From positions 1-47,023 of the forward strand of contig SCVO01000002.1 in NCBI GenBank assembly GCA_004322465.1: a DNA stretch of 47,023 bases. Reading direction: 5' to 3'. Each line of letters opens with the position of its first letter. Within the stretch, counting starts at the first letter, position 1. This document shows positions 24,027 to 31,579 of this stretch, piece after piece. The position numbers and the translations under genes were made by a program. Origin of the DNA: Candidatus Nitrosotenuis sp. (lineage in GTDB: Archaea > Thermoproteota > Nitrososphaeria > Nitrososphaerales > Nitrosopumilaceae). The notes below the pieces were generated by a model. It searched no databases. It saw only the letters and a list, made by a program, of their open reading frames with translations, and had not been told where the DNA came from.

Positions 24027-24779
24027 CTATGATTCCAGTGCGTCGATGAACAGCTTGACTGCAGCTGCAAGCATTGCCACACAGATCAGAATTTTGATGC
24101 TGTTTTCTTTTAGATCAACTGACAGTTTGGCTCCAACCAGCCCTCCGCCAAACGCGCCTATCCCAAGCAGCAGAGCATATGAGAAATCAGCATGGCCAAG
24201 TAATGAGTGTGCAATCATTCCGGATGCTGACGAAAACATCAGTATTAGCTGAGACGTTGCAGTTGCGTGTTTTACCGATATTCCTATTCCGAGAATCATA
24301 AGTGGTACAAAGACAATTCCTCCGCCAATTCCAAAAAAGCTTGACAGTATTCCAGCAATGAAGCTGATTCCTGACGAGAACACCAGCATTTTCGCAGTCA
24401 TGTTGGCAGATTTTGAATCCATGCTTCTTTTCAGAAAAAGATACACGCATGATGCAATCATCACCATTCCAAACAGTATTTTGAACAGTGAGGGAGAGGC
24501 TTCGGAAGAAATGAACGCGCCCAATATGGTGCCAGGAATCGACATCAATCCAAGCTTAAGACCAAGTTTGTATTCGATTCTTTTTTGCTTTGCGTAAGAT
24601 ACGGAAGATGCAACGGAATTGCTAAACGCTGCAAAAAGGCTACTGCTGGACGCAATGGTATGCGAAAAACCTAGAATTGTCAACACAGGAACTACGATTA
24701 TGCCGCCCCCAAGCCCGATTATGGAACCTACCACTCCGGCTGCAAATCCAAGTGCGATTAGCCACAGATTTTCAAACAT
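24027..24779 (-). CDS. TauE/SafE-type membrane permease
   Basis: About 250 residues from ATG 24779, eight hydrophobic helices in two repeats. The family glycine signature appears twice: G-S-I-I-G-L-G-G-G in the first half and S-S-F-F-G-I-G-G-G in the second. Members export or import small sulfur-containing or other organic anions (sulfite, sulfoacetate), and the substrate cannot be told here. The frame opens further upstream (24893), but that would overlap the histidine kinase, and the family starts near MFENLWLIALGF, so 24779 is used. Confidence 0.85.
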   Translation of the reverse strand: MFENLWLIALGFAAGVVGSIIGLGGGIIVVPVLTILGFSHTIASSSSLFAAFSNSVASSVSYAKQKRIEYKLGLKLGLMSIPGTILGAFISSEASPSLFKILFGMVMIASCVYLFLKRSMDSKSANMTAKMLVFSSGISFIAGILSSFFGIGGGIVFVPLMILGIGISVKHATATSQLILMFSSASGMIAHSLLGHADFSYALLLGIGAFGGGLVGAKLSVDLKENSIKILICVAMLAAAVKLFIDALES

Positions 24780-24822
24780 TTTTGCTATAACACTTGATTT
24801 GCTATTGAATCTTGCCTTGGGT

Positions 24823-25713
24823 TTAGGATTCCATTCTTTTTGGAATAAAGATCGAAAATACAGTAGGCTTGTTTGTGACTTGGATGGTGCCACAGTGTTG
24901 CTGGATGATTGTTTTTACAGTAGGTAGCCCAAGGCCCGTTCCGTGGGATTTTGTCGTAAACAGCGGCTCAAATATTTTATCAAGAACATTCTCCGAAATT
25001 CCAAGCCCGGAATCCTCGACTTCGATGGTAACAAGATCATTATTTTGGAAAAATCTCACCGTTATATCGCCGGAATTTTCCATGGCCTGTATTGCGTTCA
25101 TCAGCAGATTTGTAAAGACCGCTTCGATTTTTTCCATGTCACAGAAAAGACGCACGTCATTTTGCGGCCGATTGATTCGAATTTTATCTGGGATAACGAT
25201 TTTGGCAATCGCAGAATCAAGTATTGATGACAAGGAATATTCGTCGCATTCAAGCGGCGAGATTCGAACAAAGTTGAGAACCTCGTCAAGCTGAAATGCG
25301 ATTCTTGATGAGGCATTATCAATTGCCCTAAACATGTGCATCAGATCGGTTGGAATTTTGGATGAGTGTTTTAGTTTGACTACCTCGATTGTGTTTTTGA
25401 TGATTGCCAATGGGTTACGCATGTCGTGTGCAAGTCTTGCTGACAGCTCCCCAATTGTTGAGAATCGCTCTGCCCTAAACAGATCAGTCTGAAAGCGGCT
25501 CAGATCACTTATCTTTTTTGTCAGAGTATCCAGGAGCCAGTCCCGCTGTTGTGTAATTTCGTCTAATTGTGCCATCTTTCTTTCCAGGCCAACAATTGTT
25601 TTGTGTTGGAAATTATTTTCCTGCTTGAGTGTTTGTTTTTCCAGTTCCAGCAGTCTTATTTTTTCTAATAATGAGTCATACGAGAGATCGTTTACGTTCA
25701 GTACACTAGTCAC
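24823..25713 (-). CDS. Soluble sensor histidine kinase
   Basis: 296 residues, no membrane helix. An N-terminal coiled coil of about 15-80 (EKIRLLELEKQTLKQEN) replaces a classical sensor domain. HisKA has H96 in ARLAHDMRNPLAII. HATPase_c has N-box NLLMNAIQAM, G1 DSGLGI and G2 GTGLGLPTV, all intact. It phosphorylates an unknown receiver; the free CheY-like and HPt proteins at about 31 kb are candidates in the same neighbourhood. It lies upstream of and in line with the TauE/SafE gene. Confidence 0.9.
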   Translation of the reverse strand: MTSVLNVNDLSYDSLLEKIRLLELEKQTLKQENNFQHKTIVGLERKMAQLDEITQQRDWLLDTLTKKISDLSRFQTDLFRAERFSTIGELSARLAHDMRNPLAIIKNTIEVVKLKHSSKIPTDLMHMFRAIDNASSRIAFQLDEVLNFVRISPLECDEYSLSSILDSAIAKIVIPDKIRINRPQNDVRLFCDMEKIEAVFTNLLMNAIQAMENSGDITVRFFQNNDLVTIEVEDSGLGISENVLDKIFEPLFTTKSHGTGLGLPTVKTIIQQHCGTIQVTNKPTVFSIFIPKRMES

Positions 25714-25781
25714 GCCATTATCCCCAGAAATCGTGCCTAAGGCGTTCTATTAACAGCCTGTTTGTGTAAAACGGACAGACG

Positions 25782-26408
25782 CTAAGTATAGATGTAGAGC
25801 TGCCAGAGATAGCCTTCAGTGTTTGTCGTAAGTTCAAGCTGCAGCGTCTTTCCTTCCAAGACTATCTGTTTTGATTTGCTGTGAGGCTTTGTGTCCGAGG
25901 TGTGAAAGTGGCGCAGGCCTTCAATCCAGTCGCCAATATTTGCAAAACTATCCGGCTTGTTGGCGTCCCAGCAGTTGCAAACAAGCTCCTGAGTGGTAGT
26001 GTCAAAGACCTTCTTGACGGAATCGATTTGGGACATGTACGGATCAGTTTGGATCAGAACCAGGACCATCTGCGGGACATCCTTTAGTCCAACCATGTGT
26101 ATGTTTCCAAGAAATTTACCATTGCTGTCTTTTAGTTCTGTCGACGTGCAGTATTCAACAAGTTTCTGTTTTTCGCTATCTGCAAAAAAAGAACAGTATT
26201 TCTGTATCTCGTCCTTGGTCTGCAGCCGGATGGGTGACGACATTGATATTCCTTGCTCGGAGAGTTTTTGTTTTAAAATGAGATTATTTTCAATGTATTT
26301 AGAGGTAGAAGCGCTTGGTGGAACAGTCATTGTATTATACAGTACGGCAGATATTGATGCAATTACAATCGCGATTGCGATTCCGACATAGAGAATCTTT
26401 TTGTTCAT
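25782..26408 (-). CDS. Membrane-anchored or secreted protein of unknown function
   Basis: 208 residues. One N-terminal hydrophobic helix (KILYVGIAIAIVIASISAVLY, about 4-24) with K-K before it suggests a signal anchor and an external domain. Four cysteines occur in the exported part (two in KYCSFFADSEKQKLVEYC, two in LVCNCWD), so disulfides are possible. The ending ELTTNTEGYLWQLYIYT is beta-like. It sits between two other leftward genes and is near a DUF192 protein that is also exported. Confidence 0.65.
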   Translation of the reverse strand: MNKKILYVGIAIAIVIASISAVLYNTMTVPPSASTSKYIENNLILKQKLSEQGISMSSPIRLQTKDEIQKYCSFFADSEKQKLVEYCTSTELKDSNGKFLGNIHMVGLKDVPQMVLVLIQTDPYMSQIDSVKKVFDTTTQELVCNCWDANKPDSFANIGDWIEGLRHFHTSDTKPHSKSKQIVLEGKTLQLELTTNTEGYLWQLYIYT

Positions 26409-26451
26409 TTTTTGTTGGCGTCACATTCTACAGATAAGCCTTTCCAACAAA

Positions 26452-26940
26452 TCAAATTGAAATTATTTCCAACTTTGAATTTTCTGTTATGTTATATTTG
26501 TCCACAAAACCAGAGGTCACTTCAAGAACATATTTTGCATTCTTTCCATTTGTAAACGTGCAGGCGGCAGTTTCAATCGCAGACTTGCACGGTTGCGCAT
26601 CTTTTTGAATGTATACCACTTTGCCGTTTGCATCAAGCCATAGAACGTCCAGTGCAAACTGCATGTTCAGCATCCACATAGAGCGGACGCTTTCATCATC
26701 AAAAACAAACAGCATGCCCTGATCATACGGCAGTTTTTCTTGGAACATCAGGCCCCTAGTCTGTAGCGGGCGCGTGTCAGCAATTTGGACTTGTAACGGA
26801 ATGTTGTCTATTTTTATCAGTCCCCTCGGAAACTGGGTTTGCTCAAGTTTGGCATCCTTTGGAATCGACATGATTCCGACTACGCCAATTATTATCGCTG
26901 CAATCCCTATTGGTATCAGAATTTGGGCGCGCGTTGCCAT
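26452..26940 (-). CDS. DUF192 family exported protein
   Basis: 162 residues. N-terminal hydrophobic helix (about 8-27, PIGIAAIIIGVVGIMSIP), then the DUF192 domain: Q-I-A-D-T-R-P-L-Q-T-R-G-L-M-F, the MLFVFDD strand, the MWMLNM strand and the ending Y-V-L-E-V-T-S-G-F. This is the complete motif order of the family, which is small, exported and without a settled biochemical role. It shares strand and spacing with the preceding exported protein. Confidence 0.85.
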   Translation of the reverse strand: MATRAQILIPIGIAAIIIGVVGIMSIPKDAKLEQTQFPRGLIKIDNIPLQVQIADTRPLQTRGLMFQEKLPYDQGMLFVFDDESVRSMWMLNMQFALDVLWLDANGKVVYIQKDAQPCKSAIETAACTFTNGKNAKYVLEVTSGFVDKYNITENSKLEIISI

Positions 26941-26981
26941 TGAGAGTAAAAAATTATCAGGTATTAAAAACCAAGTGTAGC

Positions 26982-27350
26982 CTAAAACACGGCATCCTTA
27001 AAGCTTGAAATTGTATGAGCGTTGCTTTTAGTAGCTTTTCCTATGTCTGGCAGGGTTGAGCCGTTGTATCTCTTCTCAAGGTATTTGCCGGCAAGTATCA
27101 TTGGGGCACCAATTGCGTTTGTTATGCCAAACGGCTCTGGAATCCAAAATATGATAAAGCCTACTTTTTGCATCTTTCCGCCAGGATCCGGGGCCTTGCG
27201 CAGAACTGACATTGACTTTGCGGTGTGCTTTTTGTCAATATCGGATATTTCCGAATAAATCCCGGTACGCCGTTTGACGGATTCCGACGCTAGCTTCAAT
27301 TTGCGCAGTCGCTCCTTATACTCATCCATTCCCAGCATCACTTTAGACAT
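26982..27350 (-). CDS. Hypothetical protein, 122 aa
   Basis: Starts MSKVMLGMDEYKERLRKL. A charged helical N-terminus of about 50 residues is followed by a hydrophobic glycine/proline-rich stretch (VGFIIFWIPEPFGITNAIGA, about 63-82) that may insert in the membrane, and a basic tail. An alternative start is M8. It is divergent from a DtxR-type regulator across a short gap, which hints at metal-linked control, but nothing in the protein shows this. Confidence 0.6.
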   Translation of the reverse strand: MSKVMLGMDEYKERLRKLKLASESVKRRTGIYSEISDIDKKHTAKSMSVLRKAPDPGGKMQKVGFIIFWIPEPFGITNAIGAPMILAGKYLEKRYNGSTLPDIGKATKSNAHTISSFKDAVF

Positions 27351-27467
27351 TGTTAGTTAAGTTCAGAGCCAAAAGATCAGTTACATGTAAGTCAAGATCA
27401 AATAACAATGCACTACCCATGCGATATCAGACTAGATTATAAGACACGCATCTACTTACAAACCAAT

Positions 27468-27929
27468 TTGGAGAAAAAGGGAGAAATCAGGCTCGAGTCC
27501 ATAAAGGCAGCTCATAAATCAACCAAGCCAAAATCGGCACGAATCGAGGACTATCTCGAGGTCATTTCAGAACTAGTTGAGCTAAAGGGATACGCCACAA
27601 CGCTTGACGTATCAAGATACCTCAATGTCAGTGCTCCAAGCGTCACAAAGATGCTCCACAGGCTAGACGAGGGCGGCTTTCTGAACTATGAGAAATATCG
27701 AGGAGTCAGCCTCACCGCGAAGGGAAACAGCGTGGCAGATACGGTAAGACAAAAGCACAGCATACTGCTGGAATTTTTCGAGATACTTGGAATCGAGCAT
27801 GAAACCGCAAACCAAGACGCTGAGGGAATTGAGCACCACCTGAACCCAAAAACGATTAAACAGTTACGGAAGTTCATTACCCATCTGAAGTCAAACCAGA
27901 AATTCCTTGAGAGTTTTAAGAATCTTTAA
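27468..27929 (+). CDS. DtxR/MntR-type metal-dependent transcription regulator
   Basis: About 153 residues from TTG 27468 (173 if ATG 27408 is used). An N-terminal winged helix (IEDYLEVISELVELKGYATT, recognition helix NVSAPSVTKMLHRL) is followed by the DtxR dimerisation/metal region (QKHSILLEFFEILG and GIEHHLNP). The family senses Mn or Fe by His/Glu/Asp side chains; H, E and D residues are present at the usual points. There is no FeoA/SH3 domain. A TATA-like TATAA at 27438-27442 is about 28 nt before TTG 27468, while ATG 27408 has no clear box. Its 3' end overlaps the convergent PIN-ATPase gene by 14 nt. Confidence 0.82.
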   Translation: MEKKGEIRLESIKAAHKSTKPKSARIEDYLEVISELVELKGYATTLDVSRYLNVSAPSVTKMLHRLDEGGFLNYEKYRGVSLTAKGNSVADTVRQKHSILLEFFEILGIEHETANQDAEGIEHHLNPKTIKQLRKFITHLKSNQKFLESFKNL

Positions 27930-29757
27930 GAATTATTTCGATGTCATTTTTTGAAAAAGCCGACCTCGCTATGCGCCTTCCTGCGTCGGAGCGCTTTGAA
28001 ATTTTTATTTTCCCATGCCTTGCGACGCGGGTAGTTGCAGCATAGTCACCCTTTACGTAAATGTCTGCAAACAAGCCATTGTTTTTCTTGTCTACCTGAA
28101 ATAGCAAAGAGTTGCCAGACTCAGAAAAATCAAACGAGGTTGAGCCCCGACTGGAATGATACGAGTCCGATGAGTCCTCAGACTCTTTTTGCTCCTTTGG
28201 CTCTACGTTAATGTGAACATGCAGTATTTTTTCAAGGTCGTTAATGGTTGCCCCTCCTTTCCCAATTATAGAAGGCATCGAGTCCTTCCTCACGCGGACT
28301 CTGATTCCGCTATCAGACAGTATTTCGATTTCAGGATTCGGATCAAATCTTCGAAGCGTCTCTCGGATTTTTTCTTCTGCCAATTTGTAAACGCCAGACT
28401 TTGCCTCTTGTTGCGAAACTGGCACGATTACATTTTCTTCTCCAAAGGTGTAGATTTCATATTCCAGTGTTCCTGTTTCAAAATCGCGAATCTCTATTAC
28501 GGGCCTTGCCAAGTCCTGCTCCACCATTCCGGATGGCACCTTTACTTTGAGGTCCAAATCATAGACTTTGGAGACAAAGCCGTCCTTTACAAAGACAACA
28601 GTGTCGATTACGCTCGGAATCATGCCTAGCTCGATTTTCCCAATGAATCTTTGAATTGCGTCAAGCGGCATGTTTGCGTGTATCACCCCAATCATTCCGA
28701 CACCGGCAAGCCTCAGATCCGCATACACTCTAAAATCATCGCGCTGCCTTACCTCGTCAAAGACGGTGTAATCGGGTCGCACGAGCAACAAAATATCGGC
28801 TGAATTTTCAAATTTACCATCAAGTTTTGTGTACTGGGTGATTCCCTTATCCACCTGCAGATCACGTGGAGACTCGAATGTTTTTACAATATTCCCAAGT
28901 GACGCATAGAAATTTGCAAGGCTTGACGCAAGCGTGCTTTTTCCAGAGCCGGGAGGGCCTGAGATCAGTATTCCTTCCGCTTTTTCGGATAATCGACTCA
29001 TCAGTTTTTTTGATAATCCGTATTGATCAAGCGACATCTTTGTGATTGGATGAACTATCGTGATTTCATGCGACTCTGAAAACGGAGGTCGCGTGATGGC
29101 AATTCTATAATCACCAAACTGCACTACCAGTGCTCCTGGCTTTGAGATTTCAATTGTTCCGGCATTTGAGATTTTAGATGCCTCAAGTATCTGGGTAGTG
29201 ATAAGCTCCAGATAACCTTCATCCAACAGCTTGTCTTCGATTTTTACTAGTTCAAAACTACCGGGTTTTCCCCTTTTGGCAAGCGGTGGATTTTGGTCCT
29301 TCAAGTGAACACTCATCGTGACGGGATCAAAGAACCTCAAAAACTCCAGATCGGTTGTGAGTTTTTCTGATTTTTGGTAGTTTACTTGGACTCCTTCCGC
29401 CTCGGCAGTAAGCCCTTGCACATAATCTGCAGTATACAGTATTGCGCCGTTTTGCTTTGCAATGTCCTTGATTATCGCATCAATGCGGCCGTGTTTTGCA
29501 AGCCTAATATCATCAAGACTCGGCCTTTGCCCAACAAATTGCACCTGTATGTTGTTTTCATGGCACAGTTTTTGGATTTTCTTTATTTCCTCAAGACCAA
29601 CAAAGCCTTGCTCTTTTCCCTGTGACGCCTGAGACTGCAATTCGTCCAACCCTGCGACAGGTATGATTATCTCAACATTCTGAAGGCTTTTTGATTCAAT
29701 CTGTCTTGTAATGTGGCCGCTAACTATAACACTGGTATCGATTACTATTTTTGGCAT
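27916..29757 (-). CDS. PIN - PilT/VirB11-like ATPase - KH protein (PINA type)
   Basis: 613 residues. PIN domain about 1-130 with D7 (VIDTSV) and later acids (D94, D111). ATPase core has Walker A ISGPPGSGKST (267-274) and DEVRQRDDF and HANMP blocks like secretion-type ATPases. KH domain at about 480-545 with the G-K-G-G loop. The acidic/serine linker (SEDSSDSYHSS) lies inside the C-terminal part. Archaeal homologues (PINA in Sulfolobus) form hexamers that migrate Holliday junctions and interact with the Hjc resolvase, so a recombination/repair role is inferred. All key motifs are complete. Confidence 0.9.
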   Translation of the reverse strand: MPKIVIDTSVIVSGHITRQIESKSLQNVEIIIPVAGLDELQSQASQGKEQGFVGLEEIKKIQKLCHENNIQVQFVGQRPSLDDIRLAKHGRIDAIIKDIAKQNGAILYTADYVQGLTAEAEGVQVNYQKSEKLTTDLEFLRFFDPVTMSVHLKDQNPPLAKRGKPGSFELVKIEDKLLDEGYLELITTQILEASKISNAGTIEISKPGALVVQFGDYRIAITRPPFSESHEITIVHPITKMSLDQYGLSKKLMSRLSEKAEGILISGPPGSGKSTLASSLANFYASLGNIVKTFESPRDLQVDKGITQYTKLDGKFENSADILLLVRPDYTVFDEVRQRDDFRVYADLRLAGVGMIGVIHANMPLDAIQRFIGKIELGMIPSVIDTVVFVKDGFVSKVYDLDLKVKVPSGMVEQDLARPVIEIRDFETGTLEYEIYTFGEENVIVPVSQQEAKSGVYKLAEEKIRETLRRFDPNPEIEILSDSGIRVRVRKDSMPSIIGKGGATINDLEKILHVHINVEPKEQKESEDSSDSYHSSRGSTSFDFSESGNSLLFQVDKKNNGLFADIYVKGDYAATTRVARHGKIKISKRSDAGRRIARSAFSKNDIEIILKDS

Positions 29758-29845
29758 GATTCAAAGGTCTCGTCGGGGCTTTTAATCATAACTCAACGAC
29801 AGGATTCAGACTAAACTTTTCATATCAGATGTGAAAAGATGGCAT

Positions 29846-30754
29846 GTGCCACTGTTAGAAGAAAAAGAGGTCCTAATCATAGAAGATAGTCAGGCAGTGG
29901 GCATTCTGCTCAAAGACTTTCTAAATAGACTAGGTTTTAAAAAAATACGCAGTTGCCAAAACGGAAAGGCTGGAATCGAGGCATTTAAGGAAATCACCGC
30001 AACTGGCACAGTCCCGCTTGTTTTTTTGGACTATAATCTGCCAGACATGAATGCGTTTTCGATTATGACGCAGTTGCTAAACATGAAGCCCGAGGTCAAG
30101 GTGATAATTGAGACTGCGCGGGAAAAGACAGAAGAGTCAATCAAGGACGTGATTGCCCAGGGCGCATACCAATATTTGGCAAAACCAATCAGACTAGAAA
30201 AAATAAAAGAAATCATTGAAACGCTAAAAAATGAGGAGTCCATCATCACAAAGGAAATTTTCGACAGCGTGGTAAATCTAATGTCCGGCGCAACTCAGTT
30301 TAGTCTTTTGAGGCTATCACAGTATTTGGATAAGACAGACGAGGAAATTACCCCAATAATCAATCAGCTCATGTCCAACAAAAAGATCACCCAGATAAAC
30401 ACCATAAAAGAAATCGCCTGTCCTAGGTGCAATAACGTTCGGGTCGCACAAATGTTTCACTGCCCAAAATGTAGGGGGGCTGACTTTAAGCAGGAAAAGA
30501 TCATAGAGCACTACAAGTGCGGCAACGTTTCCACTGAATCGTCGTATGCAGAAGACAAATGTCCAAAGTGCCATCAAGTAATCAAGGTGTTCGGAGTCGA
30601 CTACAGAACGCAGGATAACTTTTACGCGTGTAATGAATGCAAAGAAATCTTTGCAGAGATTCTGTCCGACTATCTCTGTTTAAAGTGCAATGAAAAATTC
30701 ACACTAGAGCACGCAAAATTATTGTCAAGCAAGGGGTATGCTTGGCTAAGATAG
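29846..30754 (+). CDS. Response regulator with winged-helix-like and multiple zinc-ribbon domains
   Basis: About 302 residues from GTG 29846 (307 from GTG 29831; a TATA-like box near 29813-29823 favours the former). Receiver domain about 5-125 with E/D pocket IIEDS, phospho-acceptor aspartate in FLDYNLPDM and lysine in AKPI. A helical linker of about 60 residues has a winged-helix-like pattern. Then come at least three CxxC-type pairs: CPRCNN with CPKC, YKCGN with CPKC, and YACNEC with CLKC. Such stacked zinc ribbons are unusual as an output domain and suggest nucleic-acid or polymerase binding. Confidence 0.85.
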   Translation: MPLLEEKEVLIIEDSQAVGILLKDFLNRLGFKKIRSCQNGKAGIEAFKEITATGTVPLVFLDYNLPDMNAFSIMTQLLNMKPEVKVIIETAREKTEESIKDVIAQGAYQYLAKPIRLEKIKEIIETLKNEESIITKEIFDSVVNLMSGATQFSLLRLSQYLDKTDEEITPIINQLMSNKKITQINTIKEIACPRCNNVRVAQMFHCPKCRGADFKQEKIIEHYKCGNVSTESSYAEDKCPKCHQVIKVFGVDYRTQDNFYACNECKEIFAEILSDYLCLKCNEKFTLEHAKLLSSKGYAWLR

Positions 30755-31117
30755 TTATTTTGACGAAACTTCGGTTATCAGCTTCAAAACATGATCAAAG
30801 TCAAATGGTTTTGAGATAAACGCGTAAGCTCCGGCGGCAAGACACTCGTTGATTACGTTCTGGTTGTCGCTTGCAGTAATTAGAATTATTTTTGCAGACG
30901 GGTACTTGGCAATCACTTCTTTGACCACAGTAAGCCCGTCTTTTTTCGGCATTGCCAGATCAAGCAGCAGCACGTCAGGGTTTGTCTGTGAAAACTTTTC
31001 CACTGCGTCCGAGCCGTTAACTGCTTCTGCCACAATTTCATGACTTCCAATGGTCAGAATGTCATTAAGTACAAAACGGATTGCGTCAGAGTCGTCCGCA
31101 ATCATTACCCTAGCCAT
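30755..31117 (-). CDS. CheY-like single-domain response regulator
   Basis: 120 residues, one receiver domain only. The acid pocket is MIADDSD (D8, D9), phospho-acceptor D53 in LLLDLAMPKKDG, the switch threonine in ILITAS, and lysine in FISKPFD. It has no output domain, so it acts by docking to another protein or as a relay step. It converges on the zinc-ribbon regulator and is 35 nt downstream of the HPt gene on the same strand, so HPt and CheY-like protein are probably one operon. Confidence 0.92.
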   Translation of the reverse strand: MARVMIADDSDAIRFVLNDILTIGSHEIVAEAVNGSDAVEKFSQTNPDVLLLDLAMPKKDGLTVVKEVIAKYPSAKIILITASDNQNVINECLAAGAYAFISKPFDFDHVLKLITEVSSK

Positions 31118-31152
31118 ATGAATTAGCTAAACGACATAACTTATGAAAATTT

Positions 31153-31521
31153 CTATTTTTTACCAAGAAATTCAGAGTATTTTTTGCTTAAATCATTTTT
31201 TAATTGGACGTAACCGGATTTGTCGTCATGGATTGCATCAAGCATGAACTGATTGGATTTTTTTATTGCTTGGAAAATATCAGGTAATGCTTTTCCTGAG
31301 ATCACTGCCTTGAGCATGACGTCAAGAATAGCTGCGATGTCCCCAATTTCAGACTGTCCCATCATCGGAGCCAATCCCTTTAGTTTGTGTGTGTGCTTTT
31401 CAATGTCAGATGCGTTTTTTGCAACATCGTGGTCTCCAGAACATCTTTCCAATAGACTGCCAATCTTGGCAATGTCGTCTGAAACTTCTTCTTTGGCAAC
31501 ACGTAAGAATTCGTCTGACAA
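31153..31521 (-). CDS. Free-standing HPt histidine phosphotransfer protein
   Basis: 122 residues, all helical. Phospho-histidine site H45 in HTHKLKGLAPMMG, matching the HPt H-x-L-K-G core. The start is TTG 31521 (MSDEFLRVAKEEV). Free-standing HPt proteins are uncommon in archaea. With the adjacent CheY-like gene and the divergent HAMP kinase this gives the parts of a phosphorelay (kinase, relay, receivers). Specific wiring is inferred from position only. Confidence 0.85.
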   Translation of the reverse strand: MSDEFLRVAKEEVSDDIAKIGSLLERCSGDHDVAKNASDIEKHTHKLKGLAPMMGQSEIGDIAAILDVMLKAVISGKALPDIFQAIKKSNQFMLDAIHDDKSGYVQLKNDLSKKYSEFLGKK

Positions 31522-31545
31522 GCACTAACAATAATTTGATCGAGA

Positions 31546-31554
31546 TTTTTATAC
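31546..31554. promoter_or_regulatory. Apparent bidirectional TATA element
   Basis: TTTTTATAC reads as a TATA-like box for the rightward kinase (TTG 31580, about 29 nt away). Its complement GTATAAAAA reads as one for the leftward HPt gene (TTG 31521, about 29 nt away). No other comparable box lies in the 58-nt gap. Confidence 0.45.
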
Positions 31555-31579
31555 TCTATGAAAGAGTAAATAACTAAAA

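Noticed and set aside
24779-24893. N-terminal extension of the TauE/SafE protein from ATG 24893
   Set aside because: It would overlap the histidine-kinase coding end and adds a basic, non-family sequence before MFENLW.
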